64,000 nt of DNA from assembly GCF_002250625.1 (NCBI RefSeq), contig NZ_NMVQ01000012.1:124001-188000 (forward strand). The letters run 5' to 3'. Below are positions 47,240 through 56,532 of the stretch, piece by piece (within the stretch, counting starts at the first letter, position 1; each line of letters begins with the position of its first letter). The notes under the pieces were generated by a model. It was not told where the DNA came from. It saw only the letters and a program-made list of their open reading frames with translations, and ran no database searches. This DNA comes from Enemella dayhoffiae (GTDB lineage: Bacteria > Actinomycetota > Actinomycetes > Propionibacteriales > Propionibacteriaceae). The position numbers and the translations under genes were made by a program.

Positions 47240-49345
47240 TCACGCATCGATCTGCTCGGCGTCGATGGCGTACGCCCCGTCGACGATGAACTCCTTGCGT
47301 GGGGCGACCTCGTTGCCCATAAGCATCTCGAAGGTGGTCTCGGCGACGGCGGCGTCGTCGACGGTCATCCGACGCAGGGTGCGGTGCAGCGGAGACATCG
47401 TGGTCTCCTTGAGCTGGTCGGCGTCCATCTCGCCCAATCCCTTGTAACGCTGGGGTTCTTTGAACGCGATGTTCTTCTTCGTCAGCTCCGCGGTCTTGCG
47501 CTGATACTCCGCATCCGAATAGGTGTAGAGATACTTCTCCATCCCCTTGCGCGGGTTGGTGATCTCGAAACGGTGCAACGGCGGCACGGCGGTATAGACG
47601 CGGCCGGCCTCCAGCAACGGTCGCATGTACTTGAAGAACAGCGTCGCCAACAGGGTGCGGATGTGCGCCCCGTCGGAATCGGCGTCCGCCATGAAGATGA
47701 TCTTCCCGTAGCGGACCGCATCGAGCTCGAAGGTGCGTCCCGATCCCCCGCCGACGACCTGGATGATCGAGGAGCACTCGGCGTTCTTCAACATGTCGCC
47801 GACCGACGCCTTCTGCACGTTGAGGATCTTGCCGCGGATCGGCAACAGGGCTTGATATTCCGAGTTGCGCGCCCGTTGCGCGGTGCCGAGGGCGGAGTCG
47901 CCCTCGACGATGAACAGCTCACACTTGTCCACGTCGTTGGAGCGGCAGTCCTTCAGCTTGGCCGGCAGGGTGGACGACTCGAGCGCGTTCTTGCGGCGCT
48001 GGGCCTCCTTGTGGGCCCGTGCCTGGACGCGGGTACGCGAGGCCGAGACCACCTTCTCCAGCACGGTGCGGGCCTGGTGTTTGACCGCCGCCTTGTTGCT
48101 GGACAGGAAATCCCCGAGCTCACGCTCGACCACCTTGGCCACCAGCCGCGACACCGCCGGCGTACCCAGCACCTCCTTGGTCTGCCCCTCGAACTGGGGC
48201 TCGGCCAGGCGTACCGTGACGACCGAGGTCAGCCCTTCGAGCACGTCGTCCTTGACGATCTCCTCGCCCGACTTGAGCAGCCGCGTCCCTTCCAGCGCCT
48301 TGCTGAGCGCCTTGGTCATCGCCCGTTCATAGCCGGCGACGTGGGTGCCGCCCTTGGGGGTGGCGATGATGTTCACGAACGACTTGGTGGTGGTGTCATA
48401 GCCGTGTCCCCAGCGCAGTGCGATGTCCACCTCGACGTCGCGGTCGACGTCGGTCGGGGTGAGCGAGCCGTTGTCGTCCAGCATCGGTACGGTCTCGGTG
48501 AACTCGTCGCGGCCCTGCAGTCGGATGACCTCGGTGAGCGGCTGATCGGCGGCCAGGAATTCGCAGAACTCGGAGATGCCACCGTCGTGGCGGTGCACCT
48601 CCTCGACCACCTCGTTGCCGCGTTCGTCGCGGACCGAGATCGCCAGGCCGGGCACAAGGAAGCTGGTCTGCCGGGCCCGCCCGGTGAGCGACTCCAGGGA
48701 CAGGGCCGCGTCCTTGAGGAAGATCTGCCGGTCCGGCCAGTACCGCACCCGCGTGCCGGTTGCCCCGCGTTTGGCCCGGCCGAGCTTCTGCAGCCCACCG
48801 CCGGGGGTGAACTTCGCGTTCGGTCCCTCCCCGTCGAAGGTGCCGGGGATGCCGTGCTTGAACGACATCCCCCAGGTGGTCGAGCTGCGGTCGACCTCGA
48901 CGTCGAGTCGCGACGAAAGCGCGTTGACCACCGAGGCGCCGACCCCGTGCAGGCCGCCGGTCGCGTTGTAGGAACCGGCGCCGAACTTGCCGCCGGCGTG
49001 CAGCTTGGTGAACACCACCTCGACCCCGGAGAGCCCGGTGCGCGGTTCGACGTCGACGGGGATGCCGCGGGCGTGGTCGGTGACCTTGATGCTGCCGTCC
49101 TTGGCGAGCACCACCTCAATCTCGGTGCCGAACCCGCTCAGCGCCTCGTCCACCGCGTTGTCGATGATCTCCCACAGGCAGTGCATCAGCCCCTTGGTGT
49201 CGGTGGAGCCGATGTACATGGCCGGGCGCTTGCGGACCGCCTCGAGTCCCTCCAGCACCAGCAGGTGCCGGGCCTCGTAGTCGTGGCCCACGGCACCGGT
49301 CTTCTTGGCGGTGCGGGAGCTGCTTTGGGTGGCTGTTTCTGACAC
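47240..49345 (-). CDS. parE: DNA topoisomerase IV subunit B
   Basis: A 701-residue ATPase subunit that powers strand passage by the ParC/ParE tetramer. GHKL motifs: EIIDNAVDEALSGFG with the general-base Glu, DHARGIPVD, GGLHGVGASVVNALS. The transducer domain follows, and the Toprim domain shows EGDSALGTAQRARN and ADADSDGAHIRTLL with the metal-binding Asp residues. EGDSALGTA replaces the EGDSAGGSA of GyrB, matching the ParE type as in Streptomyces. The GTG start has no ribosome site; TAGCCT lies 6 bases upstream, so it is probably leaderless. It is divergent from the DUF7455 gene, as in Streptomyces. Confidence 0.92.
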   Translation of the reverse strand: MSETATQSSSRTAKKTGAVGHDYEARHLLVLEGLEAVRKRPAMYIGSTDTKGLMHCLWEIIDNAVDEALSGFGTEIEVVLAKDGSIKVTDHARGIPVDVEPRTGLSGVEVVFTKLHAGGKFGAGSYNATGGLHGVGASVVNALSSRLDVEVDRSSTTWGMSFKHGIPGTFDGEGPNAKFTPGGGLQKLGRAKRGATGTRVRYWPDRQIFLKDAALSLESLTGRARQTSFLVPGLAISVRDERGNEVVEEVHRHDGGISEFCEFLAADQPLTEVIRLQGRDEFTETVPMLDDNGSLTPTDVDRDVEVDIALRWGHGYDTTTKSFVNIIATPKGGTHVAGYERAMTKALSKALEGTRLLKSGEEIVKDDVLEGLTSVVTVRLAEPQFEGQTKEVLGTPAVSRLVAKVVERELGDFLSSNKAAVKHQARTVLEKVVSASRTRVQARAHKEAQRRKNALESSTLPAKLKDCRSNDVDKCELFIVEGDSALGTAQRARNSEYQALLPIRGKILNVQKASVGDMLKNAECSSIIQVVGGGSGRTFELDAVRYGKIIFMADADSDGAHIRTLLATLFFKYMRPLLEAGRVYTAVPPLHRFEITNPRKGMEKYLYTYSDAEYQRKTAELTKKNIAFKEPQRYKGLGEMDADQLKETTMSPLHRTLRRMTVDDAAVAETTFEMLMGNEVAPRKEFIVDGAYAIDAEQIDA

Positions 49346-49351
49346 CCCGGC

Positions 49352-49357
49352 AGGCTA
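49352..49357 (-). promoter_or_regulatory. -10 element for leaderless parE
   Basis: TAGCCT on the minus strand, 6 bases before the parE GTG. Confidence 0.6.
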
Positions 49358-49498
49358 CCCGCAGCGGCGGCGTACGCCCGGGACGCGCGCCGTGCCGAAG
49401 CGGCTCTGCGACTCGCCACGCCCGGAACCTGGAAATGGGTCTGGATCTGGCTCGAACGGCGGGTACGCTCGGCCCCAAGCTCCACTCGTGGGGCCACG

Positions 49499-49528
49499 GG
49501 GAACCCGGTTGGGAACCGGTCGGGAACC
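49499..49528. promoter_or_regulatory. Three helically phased GGGAACC repeats
   Basis: GGGAACC starts at 49499, 49511 and 49522, about one DNA turn apart, with a partial GGAAC at 49531. They lie 70-100 bases before the DUF7455 start in the region shared with parE. Likely a multi-site protein-binding region, function unknown. Confidence 0.4.
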
Positions 49529-49597
49529 GCGGAACAAACAGCACCGTCGAGGTGTTGCTCCCAGTGCCCGACCACGGACATCGAAAGTGAGGCCAAC

Positions 49598-49792
49598 GTG
49601 ACCACCACTGTCATCGACCCCAGTCTCAATGCGGCTGATCGTTGCGACCGCTGCGGCGCCCAGGCCTACGTCCGCGTCACCCTCTCCGGTGGCGGCGAAC
49701 TGTTGTTCTGCAACCACCACAGCAAGCAGCACGGGGACAAGCTACGCCAGGTGGCCCTCAACATCCACGACGAATCAGAGAAGCTCAGCTGA
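49598..49792 (+). CDS. DUF7455 small zinc-ribbon protein
   Basis: A 64-residue protein with zinc-binding motifs CDRCG and CNHH (FCNHHSKQHGDKLRQVAL). It is nearly always found between parE and the principal sigma-factor gene in actinobacteria, as here; no function is known, but transcription or stress roles have been suggested by location only. The GTG start has GTGAGG five bases upstream. A classic intrinsic terminator follows directly. Confidence 0.9.
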   Translation: MTTTVIDPSLNAADRCDRCGAQAYVRVTLSGGGELLFCNHHSKQHGDKLRQVALNIHDESEKLS

Positions 49793-49809
49793 GCTGTCCG
49801 CATCAAGAC

Positions 49810-49850
49810 CCACGGCCCCGCACGCTGAGCGTGCGGGGCCGTGGTTTTTT
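49810..49850 (+). terminator. Intrinsic terminator after the DUF7455 gene
   Basis: Perfect 16-bp stem (49810-49825 with 49829-49844) on a 3-base loop, followed by six T residues at 49845-49850. The best factor-independent terminator in the window. Confidence 0.9.
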
Positions 49851-49893
49851 CTGCTCACGGCCCCCGGGCCAGCCAAGCCCGGGGCCCGACCCG

Positions 49894-49919
49894 GTTTCGA
49901 ACGGCGCGTTCCTGGGTAA
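49894..49919 (+). promoter_or_regulatory. Candidate SigB-type stress promoter
   Basis: GTTT at 49894-49897 and GGGTAA at 49914-49919, 16 bases apart, resemble the SigB/SigF-type consensus GTTT-N14-16-GGGTAT. It precedes the PRC/DUF2382 gene by 54 bases. Confidence 0.5.
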
Positions 49920-49973
49920 CACACGTGTTGGGGCCGGATGACCGGTCCTCATCGCAACCGAAAGGATCCCAGC

Positions 49974-50837
49974 ATGCGGAACCACTCCGCGGCCGACCTC
50001 CAGCGTTCCACGGTCTACGACAACGACGGTGACAAGGTTGGAAAGGTCTCGCAGGTCTTCCTCGACGACGCCACCAATGAACCGACTTGGGTGACCGTCA
50101 ACACCGGGCTGTTCGGCCTGAACGAGAGCTTCGTGCCCGTCGCCGGCGCCCGTCTGGACGGCGACTCGCTGCACGTCCCCTATGACAAGAAGCAGATCAA
50201 GGACGCGCCCAACTTCGACCCGGAGCACCACCTGGACGCGAGTGAAGAGCGGGCCCTGGAGGACTACTACGGTGGCCATTCGACCGGGGGTCGGGCGACG
50301 GATCGGGATGCCACCACCGGCGTGGCCGAGCGCGGCGGGCGTGACCATGACCGGGACACACGCCAGCACGAGCGCGTCGCCGACCGCGATCACGACCGCG
50401 GGCACGACCGCGGGCACGACCGCGGGCACACCGGTGATTCCGAGTCCATGGTGCGGCGCGAGGAGGAACTGCGCGTGGGCACCGAGTCCCACACCGCGGG
50501 CAAGGCACGCCTCCGCAAGCACGTGGTCACCGACACCGAGACCGTCGAGGTCCCGGTGAAGCGCGAGGAGCTGCACGTCGAGCGCGAGCCGATGTCGGAT
50601 GCCGAGGCCAAGCGCGGCGGGAAGATCGGCGACGGCGGCGAGGAGCAGGTCGTCACCCTGCGCGAGGAGCGCGCGGTGGTCGACAAGGAGGTCGTCGGCA
50701 AGGAGAAGGTCAAGCTCGGCAAGGAGACCGTGCACGACACCGAGACCGTCACCGAGGACGTCCGCAAGGAGAAGATCGACCTGGACACCGACGGGAAGAC
50801 CGGTGGGGACAACGACGGTCGAACGAACCGTCGCTGA
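49974..50837 (+). CDS. PRC-barrel and DUF2382 stress protein
   Basis: A 287-residue protein. The N-terminal PRC-barrel (residues about 5-85) has STVYDNDGDKVGKVSQVFL and PTWVTVNTGLFG. The C-terminal DUF2382 domain (about 160-280) is very charged (HVVTDTETVEVPVKREEL, VGKEKVKLGKETVHDTETV). A His/Asp-rich linker holds the 12-bp tandem repeat at 50394-50429 encoding DRGH three times. Such proteins are induced by stress in actinobacteria and presumed to act at the membrane or in desiccation tolerance. The start has AAAGG; a SigB-type promoter lies upstream. Confidence 0.88.
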   Translation: MRNHSAADLQRSTVYDNDGDKVGKVSQVFLDDATNEPTWVTVNTGLFGLNESFVPVAGARLDGDSLHVPYDKKQIKDAPNFDPEHHLDASEERALEDYYGGHSTGGRATDRDATTGVAERGGRDHDRDTRQHERVADRDHDRGHDRGHDRGHTGDSESMVRREEELRVGTESHTAGKARLRKHVVTDTETVEVPVKREELHVEREPMSDAEAKRGGKIGDGGEEQVVTLREERAVVDKEVVGKEKVKLGKETVHDTETVTEDVRKEKIDLDTDGKTGGDNDGRTNRR

Positions 50838-50853
50838 TCGACCCTGACAACGG

Positions 50854-50886
50854 GAACGCCCGGCCGCAGCGCGCGGCCGGGCGTTC
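50854..50886 (+). terminator. Terminator after the PRC/DUF2382 gene
   Basis: 14-bp perfect stem (50854-50867 with 50873-50886) with a 5-base loop, then TTGTTCGTT. It separates this gene from the convergent LLM gene. Confidence 0.75.
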
Positions 50887-50924
50887 TTGTTCGTTCAGCT
50901 GGGCGCCACACCCAGGATGCTGTC

Positions 50925-51923
50925 TCACCAGCGGGCAGCGACCTGCTCAAGCGTGCGCGACTTTGTCTCCGCGGCGAAGGTGGCGCCGGCGACCATCAGT
51001 TCCTGGACGCCGGTTTCCTCGGTCAGCCGCTTCAGTCGCGCCACCACCTGGTCGGCCTCGCCCACGAACTTGGTGGCGGGCAGCTGACGGAGCAGCGATT
51101 CCTCCAGTTCGCTGAATCCGCGCTCGGCGGCCTGCTCGGGCGGCACGATCGGCTCACGACGGTTGGCGCGCATGCCCAGCGCCATCACCTTGGCCGGACC
51201 GGCCAGGAATTCGGCCTCCTCGGCGGTGTCGGCGGTGATCACCGAGGTGCACACCATGCCGTAGGGCTCCTCCAGCACCGGCGAGGGCTTGAAGTGGGCA
51301 CGATAGGAGTCGAGCACCTGCACCGGGTCGAGCTGGCCGAAGTGGTGCGCATAGCAGTAGGGCAAGCCGAGCAGCCCGGCGAGCTGCGCGGCGTAGCCCG
51401 AGGAGCCGAGCAACCAGATCTCCGGGTGGGTGCTCGCGGCCGGGGTGGCGGCCAGGTGCTCGGCCAACGGCTCGGGCAGACGGTTGTCGCCGAGCCACGC
51501 CATCAACTCCAGCAGGTGTCGCGGGAACTCGTCGACGCCGAGCCCGTCGGGGTCACGGCGCAGGGCGCGCGCGGTCACCTGGTCGGTGCCGGGAGCGCGG
51601 CCGATACCGAGGTCGATCCGGCCGGGGTGAAGCGCCTCGAGCATCGCGAACTGCTCGGCGACCACGTACGGGGCGTGGTTCGGGAGCATCACACCACCCG
51701 AGCCGACCCGGATCCGCTCGGTGGCGCCGGCGATCGCCGCGATCAACACCGGCGGGCTCGTCGAGGCGACCGAGGCCATGTTGTGGTGCTCGGCCACCCA
51801 GAATCGGCGGTACCCGGCGGCGTCGGCCCGTTGGGCGATGTCGACGGTACGCCGCAGCGCGTCCGAGGAGGTGGCACCCTGCGCCACGTGGGCGAGGTCG
51901 AGGACCGAGAGTGGAATGGCCAT
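50925..51923 (-). CDS. LLM-class flavin-dependent oxidoreductase
   Basis: A 332-residue TIM-barrel protein of the luciferase-like monooxygenase family; FMN or F420 is the likely cofactor. It begins [20 protein letters not shown], then [40 protein letters not shown], and [15 protein letters not shown]. The subgroup is close to the MsnO8/alkanal-type proteins, mostly of unknown substrate. The DUF4185 gene lies 28 bases upstream on the same strand, so the two may be co-transcribed. No strong ribosome site was seen. Confidence 0.88.
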   Translation of the reverse strand: MAIPLSVLDLAHVAQGATSSDALRRTVDIAQRADAAGYRRFWVAEHHNMASVASTSPPVLIAAIAGATERIRVGSGGVMLPNHAPYVVAEQFAMLEALHPGRIDLGIGRAPGTDQVTARALRRDPDGLGVDEFPRHLLELMAWLGDNRLPEPLAEHLAATPAASTHPEIWLLGSSGYAAQLAGLLGLPYCYAHHFGQLDPVQVLDSYRAHFKPSPVLEEPYGMVCTSVITADTAEEAEFLAGPAKVMALGMRANRREPIVPPEQAAERGFSELEESLLRQLPATKFVGEADQVVARLKRLTEETGVQELMVAGATFAAETKSRTLEQVAARW

Positions 51924-51951
51924 GATAGGAGCAACCCCGTGGGCCTGCGTG

Positions 51952-52983
51952 CTATTCCGCGGCGGTGATGGTGCTGCGCATCAGGAACACGTTGTAGGGG
52001 TCCCACTGCGACATCAGCCAGTAGATGCTGTCGCCCTCCAGCGCCCACGGGTGCAGGAATCCGCCATAGAGCCCGGGATGGTCGACGCCGCTGGCCAGCA
52101 CGTGCCCGTCGTCCCACGGCCCGGTGATCTCCGGTGCGGTGCGCACCAGGATCGCCGCCTGCGACTCGTCCAGGTGCACCGCCAGCCAGCGCCCGAGCCC
52201 GGCGTGGTACTCCACCGACAGTTCGCCGACGTTGCCGCCCAGCAGCGGCGCCGCGCGACCGCTGCGGCGTACCCAATCCCTGCCGTCGAAATAGCGATAG
52301 CTCGGCACCTGCGCGACCCGATCCTTTGGCGTCCGGGCGAGGTACGCCGGGCCCCAGCGCCCGTTGGTGGTGCCGAACAGGTAGACGTGGGCGTCATCGG
52401 CGGGATCAATGGCGAAGGAGCCGATCTGGAACCGGTTGCTGCCGAACGGGTTGGGCCAGCGGCCGGTGATCGGCTTCTGCCAGGTCCGCGCGTCGTCCCG
52501 CGAGACCGCGATTCCGGCCTGGAAGGTACGCCATCGCCCGGCGGGCTGCCAGAGGAGGATCGACATCCAGTGCACGTAGTGCACCCCGTCGACGGTGACC
52601 CCGCTGTTCGGGATCAGCGTGTGCTCGGGAAACGGCACTTTCGGTACATTCAGCCGGTTGCGTCGGATCGCCTGGGTCGCCCCCGGGCGGCTCGCCCGGG
52701 CCAGAAACCGCTCCAGGTGCATCCCCTGCTCGAGGTCGGTGCTGCTGGAGGACAGCAGCGTGTTGGTCCGCCAGTGCGCCTGCTTGGGGCCGGCCCCGTG
52801 ACCGCCCCAGCCCTCGCCGTAGGTGTCGCCGAACATCACGAACACCCGGTCCCGTCCATCGGCATCGGGTCCGGCGTCCCACAGGATGCCCAGGTCGGTG
52901 CCGTGGATGCCGAACCGTTCACCGGTCGCGTTGATGGAATCGACCCCGGTGATCTTGTGCAGCAGGGTGGTCTCGATCTGCAT
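51952..52983 (-). CDS. DUF4185 domain protein, beta-propeller fold, glycoside-hydrolase-like
   Basis: A 343-residue protein with the DUF4185 signature: [35 protein letters not shown], repeated Trp/Gly/Asp blades through [20 protein letters not shown], and [17 protein letters not shown] at the end. DUF4185 proteins include endo-D-arabinanases (glycoside hydrolase family GH183) acting on arabinan of actinobacterial cell walls. This copy has no signal peptide, so it may not be secreted, and activity is uncertain. ATG at 52981-52983. It sits between sigA and an LLM oxidoreductase. Confidence 0.8.
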   Translation of the reverse strand: MQIETTLLHKITGVDSINATGERFGIHGTDLGILWDAGPDADGRDRVFVMFGDTYGEGWGGHGAGPKQAHWRTNTLLSSSSTDLEQGMHLERFLARASRPGATQAIRRNRLNVPKVPFPEHTLIPNSGVTVDGVHYVHWMSILLWQPAGRWRTFQAGIAVSRDDARTWQKPITGRWPNPFGSNRFQIGSFAIDPADDAHVYLFGTTNGRWGPAYLARTPKDRVAQVPSYRYFDGRDWVRRSGRAAPLLGGNVGELSVEYHAGLGRWLAVHLDESQAAILVRTAPEITGPWDDGHVLASGVDHPGLYGGFLHPWALEGDSIYWLMSQWDPYNVFLMRSTITAAE

Positions 52984-52992
52984 GACCGGCTG

Positions 52993-54450
52993 TCAGTCCA
53001 GGTAGTCCCGCAGCACCTGCGAGCGCGACGGGTGACGCAGCTTCGACATCGTCTTCGACTCGATCTGGCGGATCCGCTCCCGAGTCACCCCGTAGACCTT
53101 GCCGATCTCGTCGAGGGTCTTCGGCTGTCCGTCGGTCAGCCCGAAGCGCATCGACACCACCCCGGCCTCGCGCTCCGACAGCGTGTCCAGCACGTCGTGC
53201 AGCTGCTCCTGCAGCAGCGTGAAGCTGACCGCATCCGCCGGGACGACCGCCTCGGAGTCCTCGATCAGGTCACCGAATTCGGAGTCCCCGTCCTCACCGA
53301 GCGGGGTGTGCAGCGAGATCGGCTCGCGGCCATATTTCTGCACCTCCACGACCTTTTCGGGGGTCATGTCGAGCTCCTTGGCGAGCTCGTCGGGGGTGGG
53401 TTCGCGACCGAGGTCCTGCAGCATCTGCCGCTGCACCCGGGCCAGCTTGTTGATCACCTCGACCATGTGCACCGGGATCCGGATGGTGCGCGCCTGGTCG
53501 GCCATCGCCCGGGTGATCGCCTGCTTGATCCACCAGGTGGCGTAGGTGGAGAACTTGTAGCCCTTGGTGTAGTCGAACTTCTCGACCGCGCGGATCAGAC
53601 CCAAGTTGCCCTCCTGGATCAGGTCCAGGAACAACATGCCGCGCCCGGTGTAGCGCTTGGCGAGCGACACCACCAGGCGCAGGTTGGCCTCCAGGAGGTG
53701 GTTCTTCGCGCGGCGTCCGTCCTCGGCGATCCACTCGTAGTCGTCCTGCTCGGACGCCTTGACCTTCACCGCGTCGTCAGCGATCCGTTCATCGGCGAAC
53801 AGGCCCGCCTCGATGCGCTTGGCCAGCTCCACCTCCTGCTCAGCGTTCAGCAGGGCGACCTTGCCGATCTGCTTCAGGTAGTCCTTGACCGGGTCGGCGG
53901 TCGCGCCGGCCGCCATCACCTGCTGCTCGGGCTCGTCGGCGTCGTCGGCGTCCGACAGTGAGAAGCCCTGCTGCTCCTCGGTCAGCTCCTTCTCCTCGGC
54001 GGCCGCCGCCTCGGGCTTGAACTCGGACTCGTCCACATCGTCCAGGGTCCGCTTCTTGCCCATGGTCAGGACCAGGTCACCGCCGTCGATCTTGGCCTCG
54101 ACCTCGCCCTCCTTGACCTTGCTCAGCACCTCCTCGGTGGTGGGCTCGGTGTCCTTGGCGGCCGCCTTGCCGCCGCCGGTCGCCTTCTTCGCGGGAGTAC
54201 GCCCGGCCGCGGCCTTCTTGGTGGCGCTCTTCGCGGCACTCTTGGCCGGCGCCTTGGCGGCGGCGACCTTGCTGGTGGCGGTCCTGCTGGCGGCGGTCTT
54301 GCTGGCCGCAGCCTTCTTCCGCGCCGGTGTCTTCGCCGCCTGCCCCCGCGCCGACGACTTCCCCTCCTCGGCATCGGCCGAGACCGCGCTCGCCCTGCTG
54401 GCTGCCGCTGCTACCGCCTGTGAAGGATTTCGCTCTGCTGAGGGCGTCAC
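52993..54450 (-). CDS. sigA: Principal RNA polymerase sigma factor
   Basis: A 485-residue group 1 sigma-70 factor (HrdB/SigA). The N-terminal 130 residues are low-complexity, rich in Ala, Lys and Thr ([20 protein letters not shown]) and acidic after that. Region 2 has [20 protein letters not shown] and [20 protein letters not shown] with [17 protein letters not shown]; region 3 [19 protein letters not shown]; region 4 the helix-turn-helix [20 protein letters not shown]. It directs housekeeping transcription. GTG start at 54448-54450 with GAGG upstream; the start may lie a few codons further in. It follows the universal stress protein gene on the same strand after 162 bases. Confidence 0.96.
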   Translation of the reverse strand: MTPSAERNPSQAVAAAASRASAVSADAEEGKSSARGQAAKTPARKKAAASKTAASRTATSKVAAAKAPAKSAAKSATKKAAAGRTPAKKATGGGKAAAKDTEPTTEEVLSKVKEGEVEAKIDGGDLVLTMGKKRTLDDVDESEFKPEAAAAEEKELTEEQQGFSLSDADDADEPEQQVMAAGATADPVKDYLKQIGKVALLNAEQEVELAKRIEAGLFADERIADDAVKVKASEQDDYEWIAEDGRRAKNHLLEANLRLVVSLAKRYTGRGMLFLDLIQEGNLGLIRAVEKFDYTKGYKFSTYATWWIKQAITRAMADQARTIRIPVHMVEVINKLARVQRQMLQDLGREPTPDELAKELDMTPEKVVEVQKYGREPISLHTPLGEDGDSEFGDLIEDSEAVVPADAVSFTLLQEQLHDVLDTLSEREAGVVSMRFGLTDGQPKTLDEIGKVYGVTRERIRQIESKTMSKLRHPSRSQVLRDYLD

Positions 54451-54563
54451 AAATACCTCTTGCCTCGTCTGTCGGTCGGTCTCTGTCTGGCCAAGCGATC
54501 GACTTCAGGGCGCAACAAACAACGCCGGTGTCAATGCCTGCACTGTGCTCATTCTGTCACGGT

Positions 54564-54577
54564 GGGCCAAATGGCCC
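54564..54577 (-). terminator. Small hairpin between the universal stress gene and sigA
   Basis: GGGCCA-AA-TGGCCC, a 6-bp stem in the 162-base gap, 35 bases after the universal-stress stop. No T-run, so termination is uncertain. Confidence 0.3.
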
Positions 54578-54612
54578 TAATCCGGGAACCGCCCGGACCC
54601 TCGCACGGACGC

Positions 54613-54969
54613 TCAGTCCGGCGCCTTCACGGCGTGCACGGGACAGCCCGCGTCGAGCAGGATCCGTTGGGCGTTCAGCCCGAGCAGCAGCTTTCCGGTC
54701 GGCGAACGGCGCCGCAGTCCGATCACGATCGCCTCCGCCTGCTCGGCCTCCGCCACCTCGATCAGCCGCTCGGCCAGCAGCCCGGCCTCGCTGGGCGCCA
54801 GCACCTGGTACTCCAGCCCGGGCAACCGGGAGAGCGTCTCGGCCGGGTCGTCCTCGGGGGTGTTCGGCACGACCAGGAGACGAGTGTTCCGCAGCCGCGC
54901 CTCCGCGGCGGCGTGGGCCATCGCGGCCGCCCCCTCGGGCCGGGTGGAGAACCCCACCACGATCGTCAT
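54613..54969 (-). CDS. Universal stress protein
   Basis: A 118-residue UspA-domain protein, shorter than the usual 140. It begins MTIVVGFSTRPEGAAAMAHA and ends near GLNAQRILLDAGCPVHAVKA; the ATP-binding GxxG-x9-GS loop is not intact (IGLRRRSPTGKLLLGLNAQR), so nucleotide binding is uncertain. The ATG overlaps the stop of the GCS2 gene (ATGA) and has GGGAG upstream. Coupling to a glutamate-cysteine-ligase-like enzyme suggests a redox or stress role. Confidence 0.88.
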   Translation of the reverse strand: MTIVVGFSTRPEGAAAMAHAAAEARLRNTRLLVVPNTPEDDPAETLSRLPGLEYQVLAPSEAGLLAERLIEVAEAEQAEAIVIGLRRRSPTGKLLLGLNAQRILLDAGCPVHAVKAPD

Positions 54970-56432
54970 CGACTCAACTCCCACTCGTGCACAGGTTGAC
55001 CGGTTCGCTGCAGGGCCAGGTAGTCCTGGACCATGCCGCGCAGGGCCTCCTCGCGAGTCTCTCCCGCACGTTCCCGTGCCTTTACCGCGGCAGTCTGCCA
55101 CGTGGCCCCGTTCACGCGAGCCATCGCGCGCTGTTCGATCACCCCGAGATAACGGGTGACCTCCGCGGCCTCCACGCCGAAGGACTGCAGTCCGGCGGCC
55201 GCGAGCGGCAGCAGATGTTCGAGCACCAGAACCGGGGCCGGCACACTGCCCAACCCGGGCCAGACCAACTCCGCCTCGATCCCCAGCCGCTGCCCCGCGC
55301 TGAAGTTGTCGCGCGCCACCGCGAATCCCTCTTCGGACCAGGCCGAGTGCTCCTGCTCGGCCAGGGCGCGCGCGAGACCGGCGTACAGGGCCAGGTTGGC
55401 GATCATGTCCAGCGAGGTCGGTCCGGCCGGCAGCACCCGGTTCTCGATCCGCAGGTGCGGCGCTCCCCCGGCCACGTCGTAGACGGCCCGGTTCCAGCGA
55501 TAGATGGTCCCGTTCAGCAGGTTGAGTTCCCGCAGTTCGGGGACGCCGTCGGTCTCCTCCGCCTCCTCGCTGAGCTCCGGCAGCAGCGGCCGATAGCCCG
55601 CGTTCTCGGTGAACAGGTCCAGCACCGAGGTGATCCAACGCTCGCCGAAGAACACCCGCGGGCGCTCGCCGCTGCGGACCCGTTCGGCGGACCGGTCGTC
55701 GGTGGACTGGTCGAACACCGCGATCCGGCTCTCGGCGTACCCCAACCGGCCGGCGAAGAAGGGCGAGTTGGCACCCATCGCCAGCTGGACCCCGGCGATC
55801 GCCTGGGAGGCGTTCCAGTAGGCCGGGAACTGGCTCGGGCCGACCTGCAGGTGGATCTGCTGGGAGGTGCAGGCGGCCTCGGGGGTGATGCTGTCGAAGC
55901 TGATCCCGGCGGCCAGCTCGGTGTCGGGCAGCTGGATCCGCACGTCGCCGCCGCGCAGTCGGCGCAACTGTTCGTCGAGCACCTTGTAACGGGGCTCGTC
56001 GACCAGCGCGTCGGCGGTGAGGTCGTCGGCGGTGAGGGTGGGCAGGATGCCGATCACGGCCAACTGGGCGTTCAGCCCGGAGGCGCGCTGGTCGGCGTCG
56101 TTGAGGGCGCTGCGCAGGGTTTCGTAGAAGGCGGTCAACCCGGTCGGGCCGAGCTGGCGCGGGGGCAGGTTCAGCTCGATGTTGAAGTGGCCGAGCTCGT
56201 GCACGAACTGCGGGTCGTTGATCGCCTTGAGCACCTGGTCGGCCAGCGGTACCGGAGCCGCCTCCGGGTCGACCAGGTTGATCTCCAACTCCATCCCGGC
56301 CCTCGGGTGGGCGAGGTCGAACGGCCACTGTTCGAGCAGTTCGGCCAACTGGCGCTGCTGCTGCGCCACCCGGTCGGCGTACGCCTCGAAGTCCGCTTCC
56401 GAATAGTCGGTGCGAGAGATCTGCTCACCCAT
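54966..56432 (-). CDS. Glutamate-cysteine ligase family 2 protein
   Basis: A 488-residue carboxylate-amine ligase of the GCS2/YbdK group. The N-terminus has GMELEINLVDPEAAPVPLAD and GHFNIELNLPPRQLGPTGL with acidic residues for Mg-ATP; later segments include AACTSQQIHLQVGPSQFPAY, FFAGRLGYAESRI and NLLNGTIYRWNRAVYD. Members ligate glutamate to an amine or cysteine; the true substrate is unknown. ATG at 56430-56432 is preferred because AGGATG lies 6 bases upstream; GTG 56438 is two codons earlier. It overlaps the universal stress gene. Confidence 0.85.
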   Translation of the reverse strand: MGEQISRTDYSEADFEAYADRVAQQQRQLAELLEQWPFDLAHPRAGMELEINLVDPEAAPVPLADQVLKAINDPQFVHELGHFNIELNLPPRQLGPTGLTAFYETLRSALNDADQRASGLNAQLAVIGILPTLTADDLTADALVDEPRYKVLDEQLRRLRGGDVRIQLPDTELAAGISFDSITPEAACTSQQIHLQVGPSQFPAYWNASQAIAGVQLAMGANSPFFAGRLGYAESRIAVFDQSTDDRSAERVRSGERPRVFFGERWITSVLDLFTENAGYRPLLPELSEEAEETDGVPELRELNLLNGTIYRWNRAVYDVAGGAPHLRIENRVLPAGPTSLDMIANLALYAGLARALAEQEHSAWSEEGFAVARDNFSAGQRLGIEAELVWPGLGSVPAPVLVLEHLLPLAAAGLQSFGVEAAEVTRYLGVIEQRAMARVNGATWQTAAVKARERAGETREEALRGMVQDYLALQRTGQPVHEWELSR

Positions 56433-56519
56433 GGTCACATCCTGTCCGTAGCGCGAGGAAATTCAACAGGCCGACCCGCCTCGGCGGCGCCTGCCGCCCA
56501 CCAGTGGGCGATCAAACCA

Positions 56520-56525
56520 TAGGGT
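56520..56525 (+). promoter_or_regulatory. -10 element for the leaderless thioesterase gene
   Basis: TAGGGT, ending 7 bases before the GTG at 56533. Confidence 0.55.
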
Positions 56526-56532
56526 GTGCAGC

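Noticed and set aside
38422-49345. Assigning the topoisomerase genes as gyrA and gyrB
   Set aside because: The GyrA box is absent, the Toprim motif is of the EGDSALG type, the two genes are not adjacent, and the sigA neighbourhood matches topoisomerase IV genes of Streptomyces.
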